Shown here one piece after another: positions 46,971 to 60,500 of a stretch of DNA of 64,000 nt. Position 1 is the stretch's first letter. Each line of letters opens with the position of its first letter. Origin of the DNA: Steromphala cineraria (lineage: Eukaryota > Mollusca > Gastropoda > Trochida > Trochidae); contig OU744721.1 of assembly GCA_916613615.1 (NCBI GenBank), forward strand, positions 74,219,060 through 74,283,059, read 5' to 3'. The position numbers and the translations under genes were made by a program. The notes beneath the pieces were generated by a model. That model did no database searches. It was not told where the DNA came from and saw nothing but the letters and a program-made list of their open reading frames with translations.

Positions 46971-47661
46971 CAATTACAACAGCTAAGTATCCTTTTTGGT
47001 GAGACAATTCTTTCACCATCTCGAATTGATTATTTTAAACACTCCTTAACAGCATGTATTTGTATCATGGTCATGAAAGTTATTTAGTAATGATCCGAAA
47101 AACGTGAAATTGAATACTTAAATGATGCTAGCAACGATGGTACAGTTGTTTTGTTTTCAGATTAATACTGTAATCTTAACTGTAAAAATATTTCATAATT
47201 TAATTTAAATTGTCATAATCATGAATGAATCATGAAAACTATTAGTTCACCTCTTATTAATCGAAAAGAAGCTCATTGTGTTACTTACACTCCCTATAAT
47301 AGTTTTCAGTAGTTTGTATTTTTATTGAGAGGCTGAACAAATAATTCGATGCAATTTTCTTTGTTTGTTTATTCCCGTTAGCATTTGAATCATTCATCAT
47401 TAAATGAATCCTGTGATTTTCAAAATACAACACTTCTTTTGCCTGAACAGAGCTCATAAATCACATTGTCTTGAAATTCTAAGCTTTAAAAATATAAACA
47501 GTATATAAGCAGTAGCGAACGACAATGACACAACACAAACATTTTTTTACAGTTTATGTCATAAAGCTCTATTTTCACATATGGTATTTAAAATGGAAAT
47601 AATATTCGTATAAAGTGATTTCATGTCAATCATATGCAGCTCCCTTCAAAATAAACCGAAT

Positions 47662-48725
47662 GTCATAATCAGATGTTTAGGGGATAAATCCATTCTGTTT
47701 TTTATTTTGGGGTTGTATGTCATGCATTCTTTTCCCCTAAAGATAATTTCAAACCGAGCTTGCGAGGTTTGAAATGTTTATTTAGGGGTTAAGAATGCAC
47801 GACATACAACCCCAAAATAAAAAACAGAATGGATTTATCACCATTCTAACATGACTAATTAGTAAAAAAAGGTGGAACTATTTTGACTTGCGCAAAAGCA
47901 ATGTGATAAGGTCAAACCGGTGCAGACCGGTTCCACTCACTTGCAAAACAACGGTACAGTCCACTTTCATAAAGACCACATAACAATTAAAATGTCTTTG
48001 CATACAGAAAAAACGTGTTTAAATAGACTCATCTGTAATCTATTGAACATATTATCAATAGAAAACAGATTTCAATGTCGTCAAAGTTACGAATTTTTAC
48101 CTAAATACATTGGTCGACCCATCACCCCTACAAGAGCGACAAGGACTGACCAAATCAAGGGACGTTACTCTGAAAATAGTTGTTCACTACGTGTCGGTGA
48201 ACATTTTCAAACTTAGTGGAAGCTGTCAAGAAAGTTATATTTTGTGTCATGGTTGGGGAGACTGTGACAGGAGAAACGATCACTTGTAAATTAGGGGTAG
48301 GGGCAGTGACAGCGTTCTGCGAAATTAAAGAATGAAGTCGCTTCCGTTCATTTGACGAATCGCTGTATGAGAGGTGTGCGATCGTTGATTTTGTTTATAA
48401 ATCTGTGGACTGTGATTAATTTACATCGCGACGCAGTAAGAAACACTTCAAACAGGAACCAAAAACCTCGTTATTCGATTACAATTTGTTGGTGTTTCAA
48501 AATGTCGACAAGTTTCTGAAAGTGTCTTCGCCATGCAACATGTCTAGATCTTGGTTGTAAACAGAAAGTCGCTGAGTGCAGATTGTATACGCGTGCGCGG
48601 AGGAATGTGAAGCGGTCGTAAATATTTAGAGATGATTATCGGCGAAATAATTACTCCAAAATGTTTACTAGTAACCAATCAGAACGCAGTATTTTCAAAC
48701 TAGTTTTCGTGTCATGTTAGAATCA
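47662..48725. mobile_element. 1.06-kb insertion in array copy 4 with internal fold-back
   Basis: Separates sequence that is continuous in copies 2 and 3 (near 29650-29710). At its left is a fold-back with arms 47683-47755 and 47766-47839. At 47843 attctaacatga and its reverse complement at about 48710 could be terminal inverted repeats. Less AT-rich than its surroundings. A 98-codon open frame at 47920-48216 matches nothing I recognise. Confidence 0.65.
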
Positions 48726-51168
48726 TCAATTTAACATGCAATCCAGTATTCATATGCATTAGCTTCATGACAATCAAACATATTTTTAAAATACAACATG
48801 AGCTTATGCATATTTATACAATCACTTACAATGATATTGTCATAAAGCAGATTGCAATGATATGTATTCACTCATATGATGTTTGTGCTGAATGTCTGCT
48901 TATAAACTTGCATTATAGAATTATTTGTGATCCTTAATGTGTTCGTCATTCAGATAGCTTATCTTTGTGGAGTGAAATCTATGGACGCTTTCATTGGATA
49001 CAATGTTGATGGACCACTTGGTATATAGTGTATGTCTTATTAGGACAGGATAAAGAACTGATGCCAAATGAACCAGGTTAATGAACTCCTCACAGAATGG
49101 GGTCATCTTCAAATTTTCTCCTCAACGTGTTCCTAGATTTCTTTGATGTTTCTTCCTTGTGCTGTTGTTTATAAGTTTAAATATCTCATTGGACACGTCA
49201 GACATTCATTTTTATGGCAATAATTTATTTATACGTTTGCCAATTATAATTCAAGTATCTAATCATATTTGAATATATTGTGATAATACATATATTTGAA
49301 AAAAAACCCAAGATTACCCAAAATATCTTTAAAAATAAATATTTTAAATAAATGAGTATGCTGTAAATCGCTTCTTGGAGCAAATGGATTTAGTTCTCGG
49401 CTCTAATTGTTAATCAGGATTTTTGCTCTGTGATGGTAATGATTAAAGCAAAGCAGTTATTTGACAATAACTGATGATTTTTGTGATGTAGAATGCATTA
49501 GATAGTTAATCACACTGCGTGGATGATTGATATTTATAAGCCTATGTATTGATAGTAAAACTCTCACAAACGACAAAGAAAACATCGTTGTTCACAATGA
49601 TAAGGGAGCCTTCAAGATAAATTAGTCTCTAAATCATTCGGCAGAGTATTAAACCATAATGAATCCTTGAAATAAGGTTCAGCTTTTGTATTGTGGTGAA
49701 ACATACTGCCATTTACATGTAGATCAATACGTTCAAAATAAGTTAACATGCTGACGTCGGAAATTTATGTTATGTAGAGCATGTGTTTAATGATTTTTTA
49801 TGATTGTGTTATACACCTAGTAGCTTTTTTTCAGAACACTTCAATGACGCCAAAGGAGATTCGAGATGCCTGCTAAATATGCAGATGAGTGTCGAATGTC
49901 AGAAGGTTGCGCTTTGTATATACATTGTTATGATGTCAGAAATAAAATTGACTTTCTTAGTTTGAAATTGTATATACTTTTCAATTAATAATATGTGATA
50001 TCAATACATAGGAAAAGGTCTTAATCAAAGTTGACATTTCAGGTACTCCAAGGAAAATCATTATTATCGTTGTATGTACAGAGACTTAACAGTGAAGAAT
50101 CGGAATTTGATATGAATAATAATTATGGAAACAGCCAATGTTTAATTATTTCTCATCGTGATTCGAATTTGATGGGAAGTTATTGAAGGTCAATTGTCCG
50201 CTTCACGGTGACAGCAGGCTCACAAACCCTACAAAATACTCAACTACTGTCTGCATACACATGAAATCTCATTTCCTGACCATCCTGTTATGACTGGACG
50301 AGATATAATGTATCACTGTTTGTATTTGCATTGACTTAGAGATACATATCAGCTCTATAGTAATCAACTAGCGACTTTTCTCTTATCACTCATACAGTAT
50401 TACTGGAACTAATGGATAACATTTGAATACATCTCTGGATTATACAGAACGTTTTAATAGTGAATTTAGTTATATATTTTTATAACAATTCAAACATCAG
50501 ACATTTTACAAGTTGTATCATCCATTAGAATCGAAGGTGTGACGGTTCCAAGTATCAATTCCTGACATTTTTTGGGAGATGCTTGGAAATATTTTGTTAC
50601 TGGGTTGACTGGGCTGACATCATAGGGATGAAGGTGACACACTAGCTGCGGATGTATTTCGGAGCACAATACCGACTTCTTTGCAGATGGTGTTTTCCTA
50701 CGGTAATAATAAAATTCTCTTCGAGAAGCATGTAGATACTCAGAGCCGAATTGATGACTATTGCATCAAAGCATTGACTGACACAGTTCATCAGTTTCAG
50801 GAGAGAAGAGTTCTTATCTCCATGTTCACACGACAGATCAATTTTTCGTGACTGCAAACAATTATCATGTTAATAAAGTTCTAAATAGGGGAGCGGATGT
50901 CATGGTGGGAGACCCTCATTGTTCTTTCGATTATTTAAAAGGTGTCGATCAACGCTGAACTATGCATTGTTTTTATATTGTCTTGATAACCAAACATTGT
51001 TTGGCTATCATAATTTACCATGCTTCTATTTGTAACAAATTTACGGTAGTCTGCTACAAGCATAGTCTGTTAAGAAATACAAACTAATATACCATATAAA
51101 ATATATATAGTTTAAATTGAGGTTATCTATCGACTATGCAAACCCTTACATCTTAACTAATGTCTATA

Positions 51169-51501
51169 GTAATAATAATTTGCATTCTTATATTGCGCCT
51201 TTTCCACGTCCTAAGACATGCCTAAAGCGCTACATTATTACCTCGAAGGAGTGTACTTTCACAACTGCTAATAAGCGCTAATCACGACAGCGTACATGTA
51301 GGTCAGTACATCCAGTTTTCGGGTACCAAATTTAACAGCTGGGTGGACTGAGTGTAATGTGGATGAAGGTCCTTGCCCAGGGTCACAACACAGGATGAGA
51401 CCAAAGTCGCAATTTTGGGTGTCTCCACCGGAATTCGAACCAGGGTCTCTGGCGAAATAGGCCCGCATGCTAACCACTACACCACCGGCGTGTCCACCTC
51501 A
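51169..51501 (-). mobile_element. tRNA-derived SINE
   Basis: On the - strand the 5' head reads gtggtgtagtggttagcatg with a B box ggttcgaattc (complement of 51431-51441), as in a tRNA gene. The body has ctgggcaaggacctt, and the tail gcgcaatataagaatgcaaa ends in (ATT)n. TCTATA flanks both sides (51163 and 51502), a possible target-site duplication. The insertion is absent at the matching point in copy 3 (about 41280). Confidence 0.88.
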
Positions 51502-52019
51502 TCTATAATAATGATGCTAATGATGTGATTTAATTATTAAAAAGTTTTAGTAAGTTTCACATTTTTTCATTACCGTTATAAACCTTCATAATGTGAGCAA
51601 TAAAAACTGAAGGAAAAAGGCAGTTGCATACCTTGTTACCCCAAAAGTGCTTCGTCATCTATTATAAAACTAACTAATGAGCTTTGTAAATCTATTTATA
51701 ACACCAATTACTCTTCATTACCTCACATGTCTATATTTTGTATGTCGACATATTGCCACTATAAGTCATGTTGTTGATGATATATCATTCTGTTATTGTT
51801 TCACACAACTGATTGGCATATTCATATAAAACGAAAAAAGAACTGATTCTTATTATGTGAGAAATATGTCAAATATAGAGAAGCTGTTTTGGAAAAAGGA
51901 TAACATATATCAAATTATCTTAAACATCACTTCTGTTACAAATGTCATATGGCAATAAACTTACAATCTAAAAGAGAAAACGCAAAGATGTACCTTCATT
52001 TATATTTTAACCGAATATT

Positions 52020-53390
52020 CTGATGAGGGAACACGATGTGAATAATCAAGCTTCCTAGTTTTTCCTTTGACAGTGATCAAATACGAATGATTTCAAAGTT
52101 GAAACTATTGATACAACTAAAGTAAAAACCTAAAAGATAAACCTATTTATTACACTCTCGTTGAAGATACGACAATTGTGAAACAATGACATGTTATTCA
52201 ACACTGTTGTGAAACATTGCACGTGAAAGCCATCGCATCCGGAACTACCTTCCTGCCGTGCATGACAAGTTATCAGTTATCGGTTGATGATGTCAATCAA
52301 AATTGCGATTTAAGAATATTGTTCTCAATCCAAACGAAAAACATACGAGATAAAAGTAAAATTCTTTTTAAAAACGAGTTTATTTGTTCATGATTAAATT
52401 GTCCGAGAAACAATACAAAGAATCAGAGATACCTCCACAACATTCATCTTCAAAGGTAAACAATACCTCGGAATCAGGGTTAAGTCGGCATTCGATAGTA
52501 GATCTGGCAAGGTCATCCTTTCAGATCACGGTCGATTCTTGAAATATCAGAATTTCGATAAAGAAGCCCAATTTTTTGTGATACTGTAAGCATTAGCAAT
52601 GTTTTTTTTATCGGCATCAAGTTCAAATTCAGCATCAAGTTCAAATTCGTCTAAACGCTGAAAAGATTTTAGAGTTAACTCCCTTGCAGCCGTTTTAGAA
52701 TTTAGATGAAATGTTAATTTGAAGAGTGTATTCCCCAATCTATCCTCACCATGGAATGCAAACAAGGACAGTGTTCCTCCCACTGACACTAGCTCAAACT
52801 TACTGAATCGAGCTCGAAAACGTACATTCCGATGACGTCACAATCACTTGACATTCATTCACACAATCTAACGTTCATTTGCACAATTCAGCGACTAATG
52901 ATTTTGTTAACTCGCAAATTTGCGTTTGTATGAACTATAACACAAAAACAATTTGATGAGAGTTTACCATTTGTATTGTTAAAATGAAAGCTGTCATTAA
53001 CGGACCTACTCATGACCTATTTGTTCGTTGTACAAAGTCTAATGAAGCTATGCGTCCATTGTCAGAATTGTATTCCTACGCACAACTACGAGAATTGAGA
53101 ATTTTCATTTTATATTATTAATTAAAAGAGTGTAATAAATAAAATACTAAACTACGTCCAGTTTAAAAGCATATTTATGAAACTCGTGGATAGTATTGCT
53201 ATTTAACTCGCTTTTGCTCGTTAAATGCGAATACCATCCACTCGTTTCATAAATATGTTTATACGTCGTTTAGTATTCTCTATAAAGACACATTCTATTA
53301 CCCTATTACTGTTACTGATCTTGCTGTTAAAAGTTAAAAGTTAAAATAAAATGAAAAAGGGAAAATGTCATTTAGTTAAAACTGCTGTAA
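52020..53390. mobile_element. 1.37-kb insertion in the array, origin unknown
   Basis: Lies between sequences adjacent in copy 1 (about 7530-7560). Holds an 80-codon - strand open frame (52547-52789) with an in-frame 18-bp direct repeat, an 8-bp tgacgtca palindrome near 52832, and the fold-back at 53143-53277. No transposase motif seen. Edges are approximate. Confidence 0.45.
53143..53277. repeat. Fold-back sequence
   Basis: Imperfect inverted repeat: aatactaaactacgtcc on the left answers gtcgtttagtatt on the right, and atatttatgaaactcgtgga answers tccactcgtttcataaatat. The loop is about 12 bases (tcgcttttgctc). Confidence 0.8.
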
Positions 53391-54100
53391 TTCGATTTGA
53401 AAGTATCTTGTTACTCGAGCAGTAATGATTGAGTGATGTAACATTTTCCAATTGCAAAGAGAAATTGAGACCCCAAACGCAGCAGCAGCAGTCAATACCT
53501 GAAGCTCATTAGTGTATTTGACAGCTGCACTTGACAGGGCGGAGAGGCAACAGTGGTAAGACATCGTAATTATTAGAATAATGACTTAGTTTCAAAGAAA
53601 ACATTGATATTAACCAAAGGAAAAGTTGGATATAACCTGATTGGACTGCTTGACAAAACAATGTTAATGCTGTTTTGCAATTATGAGCAGAGTTGTTAAA
53701 AAACCTATTATATATAATAGTATAGGAATGACAATGGGGAGATATCCAGTTAGTCCAACACTTTATTATATCTTTGACATTGAAATACTATATTGTGTAC
53801 CCAACTTCGATCGGTGTTCATTGTGTGCCCTTAATAAATGGTGTGAATGTTTACACATCTATATCTCTTTCCTAAGTATACAGGATTTATTGGCGATAGC
53901 CCCATTCAGTCTGTTAGCTCTGCTTGGAGTGATGGTATAAGATAAGCTGCCAATCTCTGGTCATCTTGGAGACCACACTTGTATTGATTCAATCAACGCC
54001 TTCTACAAAAATCTATAATAGAGCAAGACTCTTTAAATTACCCTTACCTTCTAGCAACCCCTGACTCACAACAGATACCATCTATTTCTCCTTGATGTCA

Positions 54101-56884
54101 GTGCCTGAGTAAGTTCACCAAGCCCTCAATTTTGCAATACCCAACGATTCCGTCCGTCCGAGGACATTTTTTTGTTTGACATATTACGGAAAAACTTTCA
54201 TATTTTGCAAATGCAGTGCCAATTTACAAGCGGTGTATTTTTTTTGTTTTTTAAAAATGTTTTTGAATGTTATGCACGCAGTCATTTTCTAAGTTTATAA
54301 TTTCCCAACTGATTAAAGAACTCATCCGATTATTTTAAAATTCTTTTTTATGTTTAGTGGGTGTACAATTCTGTGTAAGAGACGTCTAGAAATTGTCTGA
54401 GTAATGAGATCATTGAAGTGTCTAAGTTAAGTAAACCGTAATTTATTTGGTCAGGGATGTACGGTCGAGGGTATTATTGAGCCATGCTTACATTTTCGTT
54501 TGTTGTAGTTATCTTCTTTTCATTCTGAGAAAAATAAAGATTAAAGAAAAAAATAGTGTTTGCTTATCGTAAAATTCTGCTTCAATGTCAACCATACATT
54601 TTACTGATATAGACCAGTAAACCTGATTTAAAGAGCCACTCCGTAAGTTTCCTTTGGTACGATTGAGGGTGGCATTATAAATGATATAAATTCAAAAAAT
54701 CTCAGATATTCATTTCCAAATGACACTTAAATGATAAATTCTAGTTTTGAGTGAAAATCTAATAACACCTATACATGTATATATTCATGGAAGCCAAATG
54801 CATGTGTCCGAAATACATGTATATCAGCTATTACCTATAAAACAATATTAACTTGTAAGTGTCATTTTGACTGTCAAAGGTAAGTTTTCCTAATGATGCG
54901 CGTCATCCTCCGGTTTTCGATCAATATCGCGACTTAAAACCTCACTAATGTTGCTGTACTACCTTGAATTCCTACAACAGACGATACTTCTCAATAGCAT
55001 GACACCATATTTAGAGTTTTGGAATATGTGACACTCATAATGTTTTTGTCACTACAAAACTGCTGCTTACTTATTTGCGTCCGGATAATGGATAGGTTTA
55101 TAATCCTTTGTTTTGGTTCATGTTTTTATATCTGCATGTTCTGTCAAAAATCCAGTTTTATTTTTAAAAATCAAGCAACTTTAATTCAGTCATGCAGCAG
55201 ATTTCATGAACTATTAAATTTGGGATTGATTATGTTATGGTTTCACTAACCCCCAAAAAAACACAACAATCCTATTATAGTTCGTCTTTTTAAAAAAATT
55301 GGCATGGAATGATTTAGGTTACCAAACAGTAACAACGGACATTAGGAGATGACTTATCCCTGCTGTCCCAAAAACGCAGGAACATGTATCGTTACATTAT
55401 TAGAGATTAAACCTAAAGTTATCGTTAATAGTCGTATGTTCGGCTCTAAAAACTCCTCAATATCCAAGGGGAAATCGTCAATATCTATAATAAAACGTCA
55501 ATATTTGGTTGTTACTCGTCAATAGTTACCTAACAGCCATCAGAACCACGCGCACCTTGAGTTGCACGTGCAAATTACACCTCAACTGAAATACGTGCTG
55601 CACGCGCCACGGGTTGCCTGTAGTTGAATGGGTACACCTTGGGAAAAGAACTTACTTTCAGAGGAAATTAAATGAAGATTTCTGTTTAAATCTCATGGTT
55701 TTTCCAAAAACAGATTTTCTTTTAAATTTCACCTTAAAGCATTTTTTCTGTTCAAACATTTGTTTATATCAGAATTGAAACATAGTCATCGTTATAACTC
55801 TAAAATGCATGTTGAAATACATTGACATGCATATTCTTGGTACAGAGTTGAAATTTTAATTGTCATTTTGTTCAGTAAGGTGTTTTTGAAAGATTAAAAG
55901 GAGAGTTAATCGCGTTTTCTGACAGCTTGTTATAATTTTAATATAACGTTAATTAGCTGTTAATGTCAATACTGGCACTGAAACTGTACATTAATTATTT
56001 AGTATCTGTTCCCTAATAGTTATACATCTAGTGACATTAAGACAGACAATGATTTTCAAAAATCACGTTTGTTATTCAGTCCTAAAATATAGCGCCTGTT
56101 ACAAAATGCAGTTTTAGACGAGTTCGTTAGTTCCTTTGTTGAATTTGTCAGTTTCACAGTTGCTGTGACAACGCACATGCATCGCGTGCAAATTACTTTG
56201 AAGGTTTGTTTAATCTCGCATTAATATGGGCTATATAATATCTCTAAATGTGTGGCAAATATGATAATTTGTGTAGAATTATTAAATATTTTATGCATCA
56301 CTAGGTCTTGTTGTGAACAAAATTTGTTATTTCAACACATGTAGCCGTTCAACTTATTCGTTGAGTAGCATAAGATGCACGCCAAAAACATGTTTTTCTA
56401 TATCCATGATTACCTTTCGTAACGATTTAATGTATGACTTACAATTCCTATTAGTAAAAGACATATTAGTTCTTCTAAAATAAGAAAATTATGAATTGCA
56501 CGTCTAACGCCCTCAGACTAAACCTCGTGCACAACTAATGACGAGTTTTCGGAGTCTATTCTTTACTTAACCAACGCGGTACGAGTGATGGCGAGATATC
56601 TGCCCAAGTCAGAATAATTTTTCATAGTCGCGAGCCTTTTGCGACTATATTCCATGGTATTATATACCAATTGGATAGAAATGCAGGTAAAATCAAGTAT
56701 CCCACATCACTCACTCACTTATATTAAGGTAGAGCTCATTTTGTCGTTACTTGACTAAAATGTGCCGATTCTTTCAGACGCATTTGATAATAAAATCAAT
56801 AACCAACTTATATTTAGTCACGGTAGATTACCTGTTCCACATTATATGGGTTATTTTTTTTTACACATTCCTATTACTTCACAG
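54101..56884. other. Spacer with dispersed repeat, no gene seen
   Basis: AT-rich. The only structure I can support is the repeat at 56105-56400 and its short relative near 55550-55600. Open frames are short and unmatched. Confidence 0.45.
56105..56400 (+). repeat. Dispersed repeat, second copy
   Basis: Same family as 33860-34190; the best-conserved part is cagttgctgtgacaacgcac and the later gtcttgttgtgaacaaaatt. Confidence 0.6.
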
Positions 56885-57001
56885 TATTGTTTGCAAGAAC
56901 AAACACCAAGATCTCAATACTGAAGTCCTTCGTTTGGAGGAAATTCACATTTCTGCACAAGAAGGACCTGTTTGTTTACACTGAAGATACTTTTTGTGAG
57001 G
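56885..57001 (+). pseudogene. Decayed duplicate of cyclase exon a
   Basis: Matches 9135-9317 after acag: tttgcaagaac, then agatctc, tttggaggaaattcacattt and cacaagaaggacctg. About 40 bases are deleted near the start and about 15-20 in the middle, the frame is lost, and the donor gtaaac has become ggggtcc. No other cyclase exon follows, so this is a fragment, not a second receptor gene. Confidence 0.88.
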
Positions 57002-57309
57002 GGTCCATGTAAATTTAGACAGAAGTGTAACATCTATTATATGGGTATAGGTCTTCACAAAGAAGTTGATCTGCGAATATTGCAGACATTAATTTTCTAG
57101 CGTTGATTTCACTTGGATGACAATTGAAGGCAGTTGTATCTGAAAGCATGTCTTAGCATATAAAGCAAATATGAACTGACCGACAACTTATTACATCTTA
57201 TTTAGAGTTTAATAAAATGGAATATGTCTTTCCAACACAGTATATTGAATATTGTGACACAAAATATCTAATTATCAAACATAAACTAGAAACAATACAT
57301 CCCATTTAC

Positions 57310-57560
57310 CAACTGCAATGAGCATGATTCCCTCGGGACAAGCCATCTGGTACACCTAATACAAAATGGAAATAACTCTGTAAGAGTCCATTTGAGTCAA
57401 ACGTAATTGAAAGTATGTTATCATATCGAAATAGAGAGGAAGAAAGGGCGATAGTTTGACTGAAAGTTTGACTTCTGCTCACTGTGACGATGACATGTTG
57501 AAACGTGATCAGCAGCTTTATGGCCCTGCTATTACAAAAAAGTTATTTTGCCTTCATTCT
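57310..57560 (+). repeat. Duplicate of the cyclase intron after exon a
   Basis: accaactgcaatgagcatga, gagtcaaacgtaattgaaag and agaaagggcgatagtttgac match 9616-9890, in the same order and at a similar distance from the exon copy. Homology fades after about 57560. Confidence 0.85.
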
Positions 57561-60500
57561 CTCCCGACAGAGGTAGATCAAGTCATAAAATGTAGATATC
57601 ACCTCTGTTCGAGGTGATTTTCAGGAGTTTCCCCTGGCGGAAAAAAAATCACCAAAATTCATTTGAATTCTTTTGGAAAATGATATCAGGACAACGTCGC
57701 TGATTGCACAACTTACTTTGATAGCATCCAATCAGAAATTGTTATTTATAGCATGGCTTTACAGAATGACTAATGGGACACAATGTTATGCACCTCATTT
57801 TCATTTGCATTCTCTTGAGACTAAAACATCCCTTTATGACGAAAAATATCTGCTGAAAACAAACATTTTTTTCAGAAACAATAATGTTTATTTTTCATCT
57901 TTGCTATGATATTTGCAGTTTTGTCACTCATTAAATTAATAATATTGGTTTGAATAAGATTAATGGACGCAAATGAGGAGTTTCTTATCTGAACTCACTT
58001 CATTAGGAGTGTTACCTTTTCATATTTGAAAATGCGAATTTTTTATTCTCAAAGATAACAAGCCTCTCGTGTATTGAGACATGGAACTTAATTCTCAAGA
58101 TATTTCTCGAAATAATGAAATGAGTGTATGATCGATTTTAATTATACACTTGAGATTCGCCCTATATCTAGAAGAATCAAAATAATTGTGACATTAATTT
58201 TGATATGTTATTCACAGGACCTTATCTTGCTGCTGTTCATATTGTATATCAGTTAAACTATATCATGTACTTCTGTAATCGAAATGACGAACAAACCGAA
58301 AATATATTTTGGTTAAGATTAGGTAATGGCTGTGGAAACACCCATGTATTTATGTATCACATGTTGTCATGATTAATTCTTCATTCATTTAGTGTTCTTA
58401 GTAATTACCATTCTCGACCTCCTTTGTCCTTTCTGATATTGATTGATACATTTTAAATATAGTTGACCTTGCAGTTGAAAAACTATTCATTGAGATACAT
58501 GTATACATTTTCAAAATACTGCAGCATTCAACGATAGGACATCGATTTCGAAAGGAAAGATTAAATGTTAAATTATCCAGAAACGGTATTTTTATTACTC
58601 TTTTGTAAAATATATCTCCCCTCTGGATGTGACTAAATAGTCCCTATTATGTAAACGGTTCTTATAGTTTAAATGTGTTTGATACACATGGGCATGTGTG
58701 GGAATATACAACTGATTATAAAATCCTTCATATTATTGCCAGAGCCAATAACAATTGAATACTGATATGACGTACAAAGATATATTAATAACACTGTCTG
58801 AGATTAAAGTCGCCAAGCATTTCAGTTTGACTACCGAATTGCAAACAACTTTTGATTAATGTAATCGTCCTTAAACGTAATATATAATAATTACATTAAT
58901 CTATCAATGCTGAACTGATGGCGCTCTTTCATTTCGATAAGTATTTAATGTCAGAAATAATCTTATTTACTTTCAAATTCCAATATTCTGAAGCACTTTG
59001 TACAGGTTGTTTGACAATGTCAGTATTTAATCAACTTAACCTTCAATTGTTTGTAACAATCATGTTAAGTGGTCGTCGAATATGTTTCCTGTTAGTAAAT
59101 AAAATTAAAACTGGAGTTGAAATCTCGTGTTTTTCACAGTAAAAAATTCTAAATGTTCATACATAATGACTAGACTTAACACAAATAAATAAGGGAAGCA
59201 ATTGAGTATAGAATTATGGTTTTTAGTTTAGATCATAAAGGTTTGAATTATTAAAGGTATATGTAGTTTAAACAAATGGCCTGAATGAACCCAATAATTA
59301 GATGTGCGAATGGTTTTCCAATCGGAATCTTTTAATCAAGTGGAACAACATTCAAATCATTCACATTTAAGAATGCTTCATCCATAGGAAATAAGAGTCA
59401 ATATCTTTAAATAACAAAATTTAGGTAGGACAAGTGCAATGAAGGCAACACAGTATGTCACGCCGTGAGGACGCACATTTTGGAAATCGGTTGCAAACTG
59501 AAGCAATCACTGCCTGCATCGTTCAAGTCTAAAGGCTGAGTGAATTGTTATTGGAGCAAACCTGCTAGCGGCAATTGTGGTGTTAACTCATTTTAAGCAA
59601 CTCAGGTAGGGAAATAAATTAGTGTAGCTTACCCACGCATGAACATTTTTCTTTGATTTTTTATGTCGTATTGATATTGCGAACATTTATTTTTGCATTT
59701 GTTGAATTGCTCTTTCCCCCCCAAAAAGGAAACTACGCTTAATGCTGCTTACGTCTCGTCTTTTGCACGACAATGCTCATCAACATTTTCTAAATCCTTG
59801 TCCAGACACATTTTTAAGGAGACGAAAGTTCGGGGTTAAGAAGATAGGCGTAATCTCATACAATAATATAGACCTCCAATCTAATCACATGAAGCATTAA
59901 GAACAAAACTAATGACTCTAGTCCAATATAAGATCGGCTACTAGGGAAATGTATCAAAGCTATGTGTATTGTGTTGTTCAGTTTTTTGCACTGTTTTATG
60001 AAACCAATTTGATAGTCTACAACTGAATAAGCATTTAAAATGTTTCCGCCGTGTTTTTGTGAGAAGATTGTAGGAATCCAATATGTTTAGTATCTGGGGT
60101 TAAGGAGTCTAATCATGGAATTAACCGTGCGTCGTATGCCATCAATTCACTTCGTATCCCTGGCTTTACCATAGTGATTGAGAGGTAAAGGAAAGCATGC
60201 ATTTTAGTGGCAGATTGTTAAATGTATGTATCTATTAAACACTATCAAAAATATTTATCTCGTATGATCCCTCTGTTCTTTATGTTCATATTTGTTCTCT
60301 ATGTATCAATTCACATTCATTTATATCTTGTAGCATTGAATCGTGGATGTGGCAAAATGTGCATTTACCATACACACAAACAAACCAACAAACAAACTAA
60401 ATGAAGTTTAACTCTCAGTTATATCCACATACTCGAAACCTTTTGAAGTAAAACTATTTTCATGTGATATCAAATTATGCCACGTACACATTTCAGCTTG

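Larger units (their letters stand above)
46971..51700 (+). repeat. Array copy 4, second part
   Basis: Continues the unit with 46975-47640 matching 28985-29640, 48725-49140 matching 29700-30050, 49420-49700 matching 30400-30650, 50170-50400 matching 32190-32460, and 50690-51170 matching 40815-41290. Interrupted by the insertions at 47662 and 51169. Confidence 0.7.
51701..54100 (+). repeat. Array block shared only with copy 1
   Basis: 51710-51830 matches 7290-7410 and 53400-54060 matches 7560-7930. Copies 2 and 3 have different sequence here. It is split by the insertion at about 52020-53390. Confidence 0.6.

Noticed and set aside
47920..48216. 98-codon open frame inside the 1.06-kb insertion
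   Set aside because: No recognisable domain, no splice or promoter evidence, and it lies in a probable non-autonomous element.
53870..53935. Possible upstream ligand-domain exon after tatacag (FIGDSPIQSVSSAW)
   Set aside because: It hints at the FIGP start of cyclase ligand domains, but the frame stops within 20 codons, and copy 1 (about 7757) does not preserve it.
56751..56984. Second receptor cyclase gene suggested by coding-like match
   Set aside because: Only exon a and its intron are duplicated, with deletions, a lost donor and no following exons.
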